From Microcyclospora pomicola (taxonomy: Eukaryota > Ascomycota > Dothideomycetes > Capnodiales): a stretch of 64,000 bases of DNA. This document shows, piece after piece, positions 1 through 13,051 of this stretch. The first letter of the stretch is position 1. The number at the start of each line of letters is the position of its first letter. Location of the stretch: the NCBI GenBank assembly GCA_002786065.1, contig NHNY01000001.1, positions 1,860,001-1,924,000 of the forward strand, written 5' to 3'. The notes below the pieces were generated by a model. It worked only from the letters and a program-made list of their open reading frames with translations, was not told where the DNA came from and did not search any database. A program made the position numbers and the translations under genes.

Positions 1-1
1 C

Positions 2-169
2 GATGGCATCCGCCGCCGCGACGTCCTCCGCGGCGGCAACCCCATGCAGATCGGCGGCGAGTTCCTCATCGACGATGGCGAGGTCGTGTGGTGCAATCGC
101 ATGAAGAACTACCGCGATCATGCTGAAGTCAACGTGTTACGAAAGGTGCTGGAGTTGGACGAGTTTTAG
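2..169 (+). CDS. Peroxiredoxin-like (AhpC/TSA-2, PRXL2-type) protein, 3' end only
   Basis: The frame is open from the window edge and ends at TAG 167-169, giving the last 55 residues. It contains RGGNPMQIGGEFLI, then GEVVWCNRMKNYRDHAEV and a final LRKVLELDEF. The pattern GG-hydrophobic near the end, followed by a strand, then DHAE/V and a short helix, is the usual C terminus of the thioredoxin-fold peroxiredoxin-like 2 family (AhpC-TSA_2), small cytosolic redox proteins whose substrates are poorly known. The catalytic cysteine region would lie upstream, outside the window, so the activity cannot be judged here. The gene converges on the mitochondrial gene that ends at 756. Family call is from memory of the motif pattern; moderately sure. 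Confidence 0.6.
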   Translation, partial: DGIRRRDVLRGGNPMQIGGEFLIDDGEVVWCNRMKNYRDHAEVNVLRKVLELDEF

Positions 170-755
170 CGGTCATCTACTTATTTCACTTGAGGATCTG
201 TACGTCTTTCATTGCGGCAATCGGTGGAGCATATAGCATCTGATTCGGCGTTTTCAACGGGTAGCATCAGAATGGAGTTTTTGGGACGGCGGCGATGTTC
301 ACGTAACGACATATTCGGCCATGGATTAGCATGGTCATTTACGATCCTTCTGCATAGCGCGGACGCATGGCAATGATACTTCTTCCCTCTATCCTTGTTC
401 ATTCCAACTAAGTATCGTTTCTGCCTTCCACTGCGATGCTCGGATAAATCTGCTGTTACTGTCTCTTTAGGTGTTCAGACATTTCCATCTGCATTGATCC
501 CTGTCTGGACGCGATTTACGACTGGAATCATCTTTGAGTGGAAACGTGGATATCTAGGTATACGAAAGTTTGAAGTTTGCACTATACAGGAATAGAAGAT
601 GTAACGAAAGCCCGCAGATAATTAAGCATGTCGATGCCCCAAAGGGCGAATATCGTGTTGCAACGAAGCAGGACCCCAGATAAACCTTGACCATCGCGCA
701 TTACCTCCAATCTCGATCATGATAATCCCATAACTCCAGCATCAAAGTGCCCCAA
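170..755. other. Convergent intergenic stretch
   Basis: This 586-base stretch lies between two convergent genes, so it should hold their two 3' ends. Only short overlapping open frames are present. I see no RNA gene, repeat or conserved motif. Confidence 0.6.
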
Positions 756-1526
756 TCATTGCTGTTTCCAAAACCAGCCCTGCCACCAGCTTGCGTCCCC
801 CGTTCGCTGCCCAGATGCAGGCTGCACCACCCTCTGCGACGGAACGGGCACCGATCCATCAATCAACATCGGCGCCGCTCTCGAACCCGACGAAGACGAA
901 GACACAGCCGCCTGCGCGATCCCGCTCGCCAACACCGCCGAGTCCGGGCCATTCCTCTGCGGCCAGACCCTCCAGCACGCCAACACCGTCGCCGCTGTGA
1001 TGCTGCCGACGATCCAGAGCCCGGCTACACGCATCTCGCCCCGCAGTCGGGCGGTCTCCTTCCGCCAGACGCGCCGCTCTTGCTCCATCACCGCCGCGTG
1101 CTGGGCATATCGCCGCTTCGCGCGCCGGAGTTGGCGCGTGAGCTGTGCGGTGTGTCGTGCATTCTCGGCGAGCACCGCGCGTCCGACGCGGAGGGCTTTG
1201 GTGTCCCAAAGTCGCGCGGTCGAGGCTGTGCTGGCTGTGGTGTGACGGGGGATGAGTTGGGGAGGAGGTCTGGGGTGGGAAGGCAGAGGGAAGGCCTCGA
1301 CCTCGCCGGTTTGAATCAGCTTGAGCGAAGGCGAGTGTTCGACGCGCGACAGCCGCGAGAGCTTGTTGAAATGCTGCGTCTCGCGACTGTTGGAGAGCCC
1401 TTGCAGGGCGAAGAGGATGCTGGCGTTGGTGGTGGGGGAGGTGTGGAATGGACGCGAGGTGGGGTTGGTGTTGGATCTGATCGTCGAGGAAGCCCGGTGG
1501 GCTGGGGAGAGGATGGGTTTGCTCAT
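756..1526 (-). CDS. Probable mitochondrial single-span membrane protein, unknown function
   Basis: Intronless 256-residue frame starting at ATG 1526. The N terminus is basic and Ser/Thr-rich with RPFHTS near residue 25, a typical mitochondrial presequence shape. Next comes a strikingly specific block (LSNSRETQHFNKLSRLSRVE, residues about 44-63) that looks like the conserved core of the protein. Residues about 128-165 are charged and coiled-coil-like (RRAKRRYAQHAAVMEQERR), and one membrane span follows (AGLWIVGSITAATVLACW). The tail is Ser-rich and ends in WWQGWFWKQQ. I recall similar fungal hypothetical proteins but no assigned role; an inner-membrane protein is an inference. The opposite strand is also open for 286 codons, but that frame is a low-complexity Arg-rich shadow. 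Confidence 0.7.
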   Translation of the reverse strand: MSKPILSPAHRASSTIRSNTNPTSRPFHTSPTTNASILFALQGLSNSRETQHFNKLSRLSRVEHSPSLKLIQTGEVEAFPLPSHPRPPPQLIPRHTTASTASTARLWDTKALRVGRAVLAENARHTAQLTRQLRRAKRRYAQHAAVMEQERRVWRKETARLRGEMRVAGLWIVGSITAATVLACWRVWPQRNGPDSAVLASGIAQAAVSSSSSGSRAAPMLIDGSVPVPSQRVVQPASGQRTGDASWWQGWFWKQQ

Positions 1527-2345
1527 TTCTTTTTTTGTCCAGAAGGCAGGTATGGAAAGACTAACAGGAGAAGAGACCTGAGATCGAGAAGATTGAAGCT
1601 TCGTTGATATGGCTTACCTGTGTTTCCTTATCATCTGTAAGTGTATCATGGAGGGATGTCTGCGGGGTAGATCTGTTGCTATGAGCAGTACATACGCCTC
1701 GCGAAAGCACGCGTCTAGACTGTCAAAGATAGCCTCATCGAAGGAGCGTAGAGCTCATCCCTCGGTATGTCTCTTCGTTGAATAACGATTGAATCGTGGC
1801 TCTGGCCGGTGGAAGATCGCTGGTAAGCACTGGAGTTCGATACCGTACCTTGAAACGCGTAGAACGCTGCAAGCAGTGTCAGAGCTGCCCCACGTCTTGC
1901 GGAGCTTCAGTGCCTGCTGTGAAAAGTACAAGCACACGTTGCTTCGTGATAGATGACAAGTCTTTCGAGCGTCCGTGAGGTCCCGGAATCTGTTCTCAAG
2001 CGCAACGCGATGCCGTTGGCGTGTCCTGGGAGTCATTCCACTTCTTTCCTCGTGTGGTCGTGATGGCTATTTCGAAGGGCTCTCCTCATCGCCATTGCGG
2101 AGGATTACCAGCTAATGTACCCTACATTCTTGAGCTGGCTCTGAACAGCGCTGCTAGTCTGCCATCGTAAGGATATGCCAGGTTCCGCAAAAGTGTATCG
2201 CCCATAATGGAGCTGTAATTGATGCGTCGAAGAGGGAATGAAAGAATAGACTGCGGAATTCCAAAGGGTGGGGTAGAACAGGGTAGCTCTACAGATCTGC
2301 AAGACTCCGAGACATTCTTCAACCACTCACCAAGATACAGTCGCA
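1527..2345. other. Divergent intergenic stretch
   Basis: About 0.8 kb between the start of the mitochondrial gene and the start of the DUF1749 gene, so it should carry both promoters. A 93-codon minus-strand frame with an ATG at 2036 is present but has neither a recognisable domain nor clear splice signals, and I do not call it. No repeats seen. Confidence 0.5.
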
Positions 2346-3323
2346 ATGGAGCCAGGCTCATCAGCAAACGATGGCACGCCTGACCTATCGTTCTCCCAGC
2401 AAGGTAAAGTGCACGTCGTCCGTCTAAACCTCCATGCCTTCGAGCCCGACGCATCGACCCACGACTCGGCTTCCACCAGCACCCTGCTCTGGGTCGGTGG
2501 GATGTTCGACACTTTACTCTCCGTGAAATATCCGCTCGCCATCGCTCGACTGCTCGGGCCAGAATGGAGCTTGATGACGGCGAGCCTGTCCTCGGCTGGC
2601 AATGCATGGGGCGTGAGTTCCATCGCGCAAGACGCGGCGGAGATGGGCGAGATCGTCACGTACATCAAGACCATGCGGCCGCAAGGTAAGGTCGTGATCA
2701 TGGGCCATAGCACCGGCTGTCAGGACTGCATGGAGTATGTGATCGGGGATAAGAGCGAGACGCGACCTAAGGTCGATGGCGTGATACTGCAAGCGCCAGT
2801 CTCTGATCGTGAGGCTTTGGCGGAGGAGATACCAGCGGCGGTGTTGAACGAGGCCAATTCGCTGGCATCAAAGATGTGTCGGGAAGGCAGAGAGAGGGAC
2901 TCAATGCCCCAACGGGTCTCTGGCGCGGTCTTTGGGCGGATGGCCATTACCGCAAGACGCTGGCTGGATGTTACATCGCCTGCCCCTGATCATGCTGGCG
3001 CGGACGATTATTTCTCCAGCGATCTGCCCGACGAGAGGTTGAAGGGGTCGTTTGGCAAGTTCGATGCCGGTTCACCGCTTTTGCTGTTACACAGTGGGGA
3101 AGATGAGAGCATCCCGGAAGGAATAGATAAGCTTGCACTGATTCAAAAGTGGACCGGGTTCGTGAAGAGCAATGGTGGTGTCGTAGATGAAGACAGCAGT
3201 GGTGTTGTGGAGGGTGCGAGCCATAACCTCAATGGTAATCCTGACAGTGTTGTGCAGGATCTGGTCCAGCGGGTTGTCAGCTTCATTGGTAAGGTGGAGA
3301 AGCGTGAGTTGGTTCCTAGCTGA
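2346..3323 (+). CDS. DUF1749 alpha/beta-hydrolase (SidJ-type esterase family)
   Basis: Single-exon protein of 325 residues with an ATG in good context (CGCAATGG). The fold is that of an alpha/beta hydrolase: an early strand ending LLWVGGMFDTL, the nucleophile elbow GHSTG (Ser122), a late strand LLLLHSGEDESIP carrying the likely acid Asp253, and a catalytic His in GASHNLNG (His293). Length and the Cys-Gln-Asp after the elbow fit DUF1749, a fungal family whose best known member, SidJ of Aspergillus fumigatus, hydrolyses ester bonds of the siderophore fusarinine C. Substrate here is unknown; siderophore turnover is only one option and no siderophore gene lies nearby. It converges on the FAD hydroxylase with an 85-base gap. 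Confidence 0.85.
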   Translation: MEPGSSANDGTPDLSFSQQGKVHVVRLNLHAFEPDASTHDSASTSTLLWVGGMFDTLLSVKYPLAIARLLGPEWSLMTASLSSAGNAWGVSSIAQDAAEMGEIVTYIKTMRPQGKVVIMGHSTGCQDCMEYVIGDKSETRPKVDGVILQAPVSDREALAEEIPAAVLNEANSLASKMCREGRERDSMPQRVSGAVFGRMAITARRWLDVTSPAPDHAGADDYFSSDLPDERLKGSFGKFDAGSPLLLLHSGEDESIPEGIDKLALIQKWTGFVKSNGGVVDEDSSGVVEGASHNLNGNPDSVVQDLVQRVVSFIGKVEKRELVPS

Positions 3324-3408
3324 AATGTTACATTTGGAGATGCGAACGAAGTCGAAGAGAGACGGAGCGCTATCTGGCATGACACAAGGCTTCACTTCTA
3401 CGACGTCT

Positions 3409-4806
3409 TCAACACGCGGCATACAGCCGGTCGAAGTCCCTTTCTGCAATCTCGGCCACATCCTGGCCATAGATCATCTTCTGCACATCAGCATCCGCCC
3501 ACTTATCCGGCACAGGTCCGCCTTTGCCACCCTTCAACGCCGCAAACTGCTTGTCTCGTTCCTCCTTCGCCGCACCATCTCCAAGATGCAGCCCTCGCCC
3601 GCTTGCTGCTGCCAGCTCCACCAGCGTGTATGCACGGTTCATACGCACCTCCTGGTACACCAAGAGACCCTTGTTGATAGCTTCTGGGGAGACTTCCGGC
3701 AGTTTCGCAAGCACGACGGCGAGGACGGCCGCATCTTCAATGGCTTGTGCAGCTCCTTGCGCGAGATGTGGCAACGTAGGGTGGCAGGCGTCGCCCAACA
3801 GCGCGACTTGCTCGTGCACCCAGAAGGGCAACGGCTCATGGACGCGCAGTTTCCACTCGCACACCTCACCATCCGGGACCAGGTCCAGCATGCGCTTGAC
3901 CATCGGACAGAAATCGTCAAAGACTTTCATCATCTCCGGCTTGCTGCCTTTGGTGGTGTACGTCGCTGACGGCGCGGAGGCGAAGTTCCGATCCGGTTGC
4001 ACCGTGCTCAGGTTGTAGATGTTCTTGTTCGAGACCGGGTAGGCGATGATGTGTCGCTTCTCGCCGATCCAGCGCGTAACCGCCTCGCGGTCGATGAGCT
4101 CGAGTAGCTCGGGATCGTTCTGCATCTGCTCGCGCGTGAGCATGATGCGGTAAGCCGCCTGTCCGGTATCGACGATCTTGGCGTCGATGTTCTTGTAACG
4201 TAGCAATTGATCTCGGACCACCGACTTCACGCCGTCGGACGCAAGCAGAACGTCACATTCGACTTGGTAAGGCTCACCCTCTCGAGGAGTTGCTGTGAAC
4301 GAAGGCTGTGGGCCCCAGCTCTTCACCTCGGAGACTGTAGTGGAGAAGTGGAACGTCACGCCTGCTTCACGTTTGCATCCTTCGTAGATCGAGCCCGCCA
4401 ACGACGAGCGATGGCCGACCATGTGTGGGTACTTGTATGTCGAACGCACATATAGCAGGTCGACGTGTCCCAATTCCTCATTCGTCGAACCGCCTAAACA
4501 TCGTAAAGATCAGTAATCGATCTTCACTCCGCTAAAGCGTGGTGTAATCCACTTACGTCGTATGCTCGTCGACTTCAAGTCCACCGCCTCCTTCTCGATG
4601 CCCTCCCACACCCCCAGGTTGTCCAGGATCCTCGCCATGTTCGGTGCCAGCTGGATGCCGGCGCCGACGAACCCGAGATTCGAGGCATACTCGTAGACGT
4701 GGATATTGGTGAAGCCTTTCTTGGCCAGCGCGAGTGCCGTCGTCAAGCCGCCCATACCACCGCCGATGATGGCGACGTGCATGCTGGTGACTTGCTTGGC
4801 GGCCAT
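3409..4806 (-). CDS. FAD-dependent aromatic hydroxylase, salicylate-hydroxylase-like
   Basis: Two exons, 4557-4806 and 3409-4493. The 63-base intron has donor GTAAGT and acceptor TTTAG, and the join gives SIRRGSTNEELGH in frame. The 444-residue product carries the three class A flavin monooxygenase signatures: GxGxxG near the start (AIIGGGMGGLTTALALAKKG), the DG motif (LLASDGVKSVVRDQL) and the GD motif (VALLGDACHPTLPHLAQGAA). It would use NAD(P)H and oxygen to hydroxylate an aromatic substrate, in the manner of salicylate or 3-hydroxybenzoate hydroxylases. No signal peptide or membrane anchor is visible, so it is probably cytosolic. Neighbours include a nitronate monooxygenase and a DAHP synthase. 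Exact substrate cannot be told from sequence. Confidence 0.88.
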
Positions 4807-5932
4807 GTTGGTGGCGGGTGAGGTTGTCTTAGTTTATTGCTTGGTGAAGCTTGACCATCTACCAAGGTGAGCTCGTTCGAGGTTATGATTCGTACACTTT
4901 CGCTTGTTGATAAGAGAACTTGGTGAGTTGTGAATTGGTTTGTTATATTGCAAGCGAAGTGATCTATATCACTGGACTCGAGCGATGATCACGATACTTG
5001 TATGTCCCTGCTACCCATCCACGCTGCACCCAATGTCAGCAACCGTGGTCAACTAAGCTGGAGCGTGGCTCACGGTAGATCCTTCACCCCGCACGGCAGT
5101 TCGTTCTGCAACGCAAGGCATTGCGAGCACGAGACGCGTCCTTGCGATCATGTCAATAGTAGAACGGGACTGTTATTATTTGACCTCACGGAGGTGCTGA
5201 CTTTCAGCCTCATTGTCGTTTTGAAAGAAGTCCTGGCGTGGCGTGATGCTCCATGGAGCCGCGCCGTTGTAGCGTTATCCGCGTAGAGTACCTTACCTAT
5301 CCTGCGCCGGGGCTGCGTACCCGACAGATAGCCAACGGATATCGCTGCTATGGACAGAAACGACCACGAGTTGAGATTGTTTCATTCTGCTGCAATGCCT
5401 ATGCTCTCTCGGAGTACCAGATTGAGGGTCGTTTTCACAAGTGATGCACAATCCGTGGTCTAGGTGTTCCAATGGCAATACTACTCGCTTCGACAAGTGA
5501 TCCACCACGACGGAAACACCGACGACTATCTTGTTTCCGGATCTCGAACCCGCCAGGAAACGATCACAGTGACATGATCATGAACCTGTCGCAGAGCAGT
5601 CCGGTATAGGTGGGATTATTACTGCACAACTCAGCTGAGAAGCCTCCAGCCAGCCGAATTGTGCAATGCGGCGCGATCAGATAGAGTAGCCCGGCGATCC
5701 CTGGCTGTCTTCTCCGCAATCGATTCGGCGTGCACAATAACCTCCAAGCGTCATGCGTAGCCGAGGATGGCATGGGCATGGCTTGCATTGCTCTCACATG
5801 TCTATATCTACCAACACGCACAGCCAACTGTCTTGATGATGGCTATCCTCCATCGCCAACGCGTTGAGATACTCGGCGACAGCTTCAAGATCCCTTGACC
5901 GACTCCTCCCCCACCTCCATCCTCCTCCCATC
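4807..5932. other. Divergent intergenic stretch
   Basis: About 1.1 kb between two divergently transcribed oxidoreductase genes. It contains only short frames on both strands. The last 60 bases before the nitronate monooxygenase start are C-rich (CTCCCCCACCTCCATCCTCC), as in many fungal leaders. No RNA gene or repeat seen. Confidence 0.5.
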
Positions 5933-6985
5933 ATGGCCGGCCCAACCCTCCAGACCCCTCTCTGCGAGGTGCTAGGGATCAAATACCCCATCATCCTCGC
6001 CGGCATGGCCAGGACGTCTTCCGGCCCTCTCGCCGCCGCAGTCTCCAACGCCGGCGGGCTCGGCGTCATCGGCGGACTCGGCTACACGCCGCAGCAGCTG
6101 CGCGACATCATCCACGAGATCAAAGCGAACCTAGACGACAAGAGCCTGCCGTTCGGCGTCGACCTCGCCCTCCCGCAGGTCGGCGGCAGCGCGCGCAAGA
6201 CGAACCACGACTACACGCACGGGCAGCTGGACGAGCTGATCAGCGTGACGATCGAGGAGAAGGCGACGCTGTTCGTCAGCGCGGTCGGCATCCCGCCGCC
6301 GCACGTCATCGCCCGCCTGCACGCCGCCGGCATCCTCGTCATGAACATGGTCGGCCACCCGAAGCACGCGCACAAGGCGCTCAAGGCCGGCGTCGACATC
6401 GTCTGCCCCCAGGGCGGCGAGGGCGGCGGCCACACCGGCGACATTGCCACCAGCATCCTGATCCCCGCCGTCGTCGACGTCGCGCGCCAGTACACCAGCC
6501 CCGTCACCGGCAAGCCCGCCATGGTCGTCGCGGCGGGCGGCATCTACAACGGCCGCTCGCTGGCCGCCATGCTCTCGTTCGGCGCGGTCGGCGCCTGGGT
6601 CGGCACGCGCTTCGTCGCCTCCGAGGAAGCCGGCTGCAGCCAGCAGCACAAGGAGGCCGTAGTGACCGCCGCGTTCGAGGACACGGCGCGCACGCTCGTC
6701 ATCTCCGGGCGCCCGCTGCGCGTGCGCACCAACGACTACATCCGCTCGTGGGAGGTCGAGCGGCCGGCCGAGGTGAAGCGGCTGTGTGACAGCGGCATCG
6801 TGCCGATGATGCAGGACCTCGACAACGACGTCGACGTCGACATCCCCCATCTCATGGGCCAGGTCGCGGGCGTCATCGATCGCATCAAGCCCGCGCGCGA
6901 GATTGTCAATGAGATGGTGGCGGAGTGCGTTGAGGTGTTGCAGAGCCAGCAGAGTTTTCTGGGCGGCACGAGGAGTAGGCTATAG
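5933..6985 (+). CDS. Nitronate monooxygenase (2-nitropropane dioxygenase family)
   Basis: Single exon of 350 residues from ATG 5933 (CATCATGGCC context); the in-frame extension upstream to 5864 has no ATG and reads like leader. FMN-dependent TIM barrel with family signatures: GGLGVIGG near residue 41, CPQGGEGGGHTGD (residues 158-170, with the conserved His167), and the phosphate-binding VVAAGGIYNGRSLAAMLSFG near 199-217. The enzyme oxidises alkyl nitronates such as propionate-3-nitronate, protecting respiration. Codon third positions are almost all G or C and local GC is far above that of its neighbours, which leaves the reverse strand open for 239 codons by chance. That bias may mean strong expression or a different origin. 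Confidence 0.88.
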   Translation: MAGPTLQTPLCEVLGIKYPIILAGMARTSSGPLAAAVSNAGGLGVIGGLGYTPQQLRDIIHEIKANLDDKSLPFGVDLALPQVGGSARKTNHDYTHGQLDELISVTIEEKATLFVSAVGIPPPHVIARLHAAGILVMNMVGHPKHAHKALKAGVDIVCPQGGEGGGHTGDIATSILIPAVVDVARQYTSPVTGKPAMVVAAGGIYNGRSLAAMLSFGAVGAWVGTRFVASEEAGCSQQHKEAVVTAAFEDTARTLVISGRPLRVRTNDYIRSWEVERPAEVKRLCDSGIVPMMQDLDNDVDVDIPHLMGQVAGVIDRIKPAREIVNEMVAECVEVLQSQQSFLGGTRSRL

Positions 6986-7313
6986 ATGGATTATGAATGT
7001 AGACTATTGTATTCGAAAACTCATGAATCGGACCATGTCACGCGAATCATGATTTACGCATCGGAGAAGGACAATGTCTGCCGGAAGTGTCGTGATTTCA
7101 TGCTATATCACATTTCTACGTGAGGGCCATCGGCCCAGGACCAGAGCCCACTCGGGTCAATACATGCCCCTGGAGCTCATGCTGAGTCTCCAATTAGATT
7201 CTGTCTCGCGCATTGGACAGCACCACCATGAATCCCCCCTGAAGCGGTAACCATGTCGTCCATCTCCCCGCCATGGCAAACCCAAGCCGAGTCCCGGAGT
7301 AGCCCAGCGCGCC
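6986..7313. other. Convergent intergenic stretch
   Basis: 328 bases between two convergent genes, presumably their 3' untranslated regions. I see nothing else in it. Confidence 0.5.
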
Positions 7314-9182
7314 TCATCGCTTCTTCGCCGGCCCAACAAGCCCAGTTTCAACGTCTGAACGTTTCGGCAACGGCGCCTCGTTCGACGGCTTAGACTCCTT
7401 GGGATGCGTCGGACTCCGCTGCAACGTCAAGAGCGAAGCAAGGAAAGCGACAACGGAGACGTAGAGCGCAATCCGCATCTCCCGTTTGAAGGCACGGGCG
7501 AAGACGGTGGAGATCAAGGCCTGCTGCTGTGGGTCGAACGTGGCGATGGCGAGGGGCGACTTGTAGAGTGCGCTGCTTTGGGCGGGACTGAGGGCTGTCG
7601 CCAGGGCGGTGGAGGAGCGGATGGCAGTGTTGAAGACGATCACGCCGATAGCGAGGCCGACGGAGCCGCCGAGGTTGCGGGCTTGGGCGAGCGCGCCTTG
7701 CGTTACGGCTGGCCGGAGTTAGTGTGACGGCTATGAGTACAGTGGGGATGGAGAGGGAGTACCTAGATGCCTGGGTTCGGCCTGCAGCTGGGTCATGATG
7801 GTGGAGCTGGAGATGCTCAGGCCGAAGCCGACACCGAGAAATACTTCGAAGCCGTACAGCTGGTGCAGAGCAGTCGCGCTACGGACACCAAGAGTAGTCA
7901 TCAGACCGTAGCCGATGACTTGCAATGCCGATGCAGTGGTAAGGGTATAGGCCGTGTAGTTGTTCTTTTTGTTGGCTATGCCAGCGATGACTGCACCGAC
8001 TGCTGCGCTGAGTAGGAGAGGTAACAAGCGTACGCCGGCAGTGGTTGAGGAGACACCGTCGACGATCTCTGATCGTTCAGGGATGTTCACGACTGCAACA
8101 TAGTACACGTAGCCGTTCAGGATGGTGACACTGCACAGAAGATCAGCATAGTCATCGGTGTGTTGAGGGACTCGGACTTACATTAGTGCAGCACTCAACA
8201 CCCGATCTCCAAGCACGTTGACTGGAAAGATGGGCTGGACGCTGTTGCAACACTTGGCTAGCCACAGCTGCCATGTGACAAAAGCACACAAGGAGACCGC
8301 TGAGAAGACGAAGCAACATACGATCGCAGCACTTCCCCAAGAGTACGTGTAGTTTCCTGCCTGCTGCAACGCAAACACCAGCAGTACCGAAGCGCTGAGC
8401 AGGAGCAATGATCCCAGAAAGTCGATCGTCTGGAGTGTCTTGACGGTAGATGTTCCGCTCGCCTTTCTGGCTGGTGCTGCTACTAGCAGACACATAATGG
8501 CGAATGCAGAGATCGGAAGATTGATATAGAAGATCCAGCGCCACGCTGAGCCATGATCGCTGAGAGCACCACCTACGAGCGGGCCCATGACTCCGGAGAC
8601 GACCTGCACGACCGCGACGGCTGGGCCCATGAACGCCAGCTTATGTCGCGGGGAGGATTCCACGACGATGATCATGGTGAGCGAATACAGTCCGCTTCCA
8701 GCAACACCCTGCAAAGCACGGAAGATGATGAGTTGCAGCATGCTAGTGCTGAGCGCGCAGCCCAGCGAGAACGCAGCAAAGCAGGTGAAGGAAGCGAGTT
8801 CGACAGCCTTGCGACCAAAAACATCGCTGAGCCGGGACACGATGATGGCGAATGCCATGTACGTGATCAGGTAGGCGGTGAGGGCCCATGAGGACCGATC
8901 GAATGCATCGAACTCGCTGGCGATTGTTGTCAAGGCCACCGCGACAATGGTCGTGTCCATGAAACTGATGAACAGCCCCAGATATACTGCGACCAGTAGC
9001 GCGACCAATCGCCATCCTGTGGGATATCTGTTGTCCAGCTGGGAATTGTGGGATGATTGTGTTAAACCAGCTTCGATGGGCATAGATGTTGGTTCGTTGG
9101 CTTGTCGGCGCTCAGTGCTCGGTGAGGTCTTGCCGTGGACCTTGTCGTCAGCATCGGAAGGTTTGCTGCCCATGTCGACCAT
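7314..9182 (-). CDS. MFS drug/metabolite exporter, DHA2 (14-span) type
   Basis: Three exons: 8182-9182, 7763-8130 and 7314-7708, with introns of 51 bases (GTAAGT...TGCAG) and 54 bases (GTACTC...CCAG). The phases agree at both joins and the product has 587 residues. ATG 9182 is preferred to the upstream GTG. After a polar N-terminal tail comes span 1 with FMDTTIVAVAL (the DHA2 motif D region), the loop motif LSDVFGRK, then ALQGVAGSGLYSLTM and GVMGPLVGGALSDHGSAWRW, typical of aflatoxin-pump-like DHA2 antiporters. It should export a small organic compound by proton antiport at the plasma membrane. The position near aromatic-metabolism genes suggests, but does not show, an aromatic cargo or self-protection. 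Confidence 0.88.
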
Positions 9183-11974
<2,792 letters not shown>

Positions 11975-12131
11975 GCGGCGGGTTGTTCTACCGAGATGGA
12001 GTCCATTTACAGGTACTATGCATGGCGTTCGAGTTAGGCACAAGCGGACGAAAAAGTTATGAAGCATCTTCACATACACCAGACATTCGGAACATTTCTC
12101 GTTTCTCGAATCACAATCCCACTTTCTCCAC

Positions 12132-13051
12132 TCACCCCAGCATCTTGACCGTGAAATGCAGCATCCGCGCATCCGTCTCCCCCTGCTGGCCATGAAACCT
12201 CGGGGCATCCTCCATCCTCGACTCGACCTCAAACTCGACCCCCAGCGTCCTGCCCACCTCCTCCCACATCTCCCGCCACGTCTCCCCGTCATGCCGATAC
12301 ATCCCCTTGCTCGCCACCCCATCCCGCTTACTCAACCCGGGCACCACACTCCCTACCTGCCTCCCCACCACCACCGCCCCCGTCCCCCTCTTCAACAACC
12401 CCCCCACCCTCTCCGCCGCCTGGATCTGCCCGTCGCGATCAAACAGATGAAAAAACGACCCGGCACACACCACATCCACCTTCCCCTTCAACTCCGCCCA
12501 CAACGGCTCCTCGGCGAAGATATCCCCGGCCACGAACCGCGCCTCGCACCGCCCCGCGTCGCGGAACAGCTCGTGCCCGAGCTCGAAGAACTCGCGCCGC
12601 AGGTCGGTCCCGATGCACTGCCGCGCCGGCACGCCGTCGAGGATCAGCCGGCGGATCTCGGTGCCGAAGCAGCAGCCGAGGTCGAGGAAGAGGGCGTCTG
12701 GGGCGCGCAGGCGGGTGAGCAGCGAGGGATAGAGGGGGGAGGCGGAGAGGGTCAGCGAGAGGAAGCGGAAGCCGCCGATGCAGGGGTAGGGGAAGATGTG
12801 CCAGGCTTTCTCACGCTGTGGAGAGGGAGGGAGAGGGTTAGCTGGAAGTCCTGGAGAGGGGGAGGAGAGGATGGGGATGGGGTGGGACGTACGATGGCGA
12901 TGACATGCGCTTCCACGTCGCTGGAGGGGATGTCGGCGTACTTTTCTAGTAGCTCGCGGGCGCCGGGTTGCAGGACGAGCTCGCTCTCGTCCAGCCAGTG
13001 GATTGGCTTCATCGTGTTGCCGGCGGTGTCTTTGGCGGATTGTTCTTCCAT
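12132..13051 (-). CDS. SAM-dependent methyltransferase, AusD-like family
   Basis: Two exons, 12893-13051 and 12132-12815. The 77-base intron is C/T-rich, with donor GTACGT and acceptor CACAG in phase 0. The product has 280 residues. Residues 60-73 (IFPYPCIGGFRFLS) and the SAM-binding loop LDLGCCFG (residues 97-104) are the signature of the fungal secondary-metabolism methyltransferases related to AusD of the austinol pathway. Further landmarks are GTDLRREFFELGHELFRD and VDVVCAGSFFHLFDRDGQ. The acceptor substrate is unknown. Such enzymes often sit in metabolite clusters, and here the neighbours are an exporter, a DAHP synthase and two flavoenzymes. It converges on the DAHP synthase with a 157-base gap. 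Strong GC bias leaves a 313-codon shadow on the other strand. Confidence 0.85.

Noticed and set aside
747-1607. 286-codon plus-strand frame
   Set aside because: Arg- and Gly-rich shadow of the mitochondrial protein gene, without any domain.
6131-6850. 239-codon frame antisense to the nitronate monooxygenase
   Set aside because: It consists mainly of Asp, Val, Ala, Arg and Gly runs produced by GC-rich codons read backwards; the plus strand carries clear enzyme motifs.
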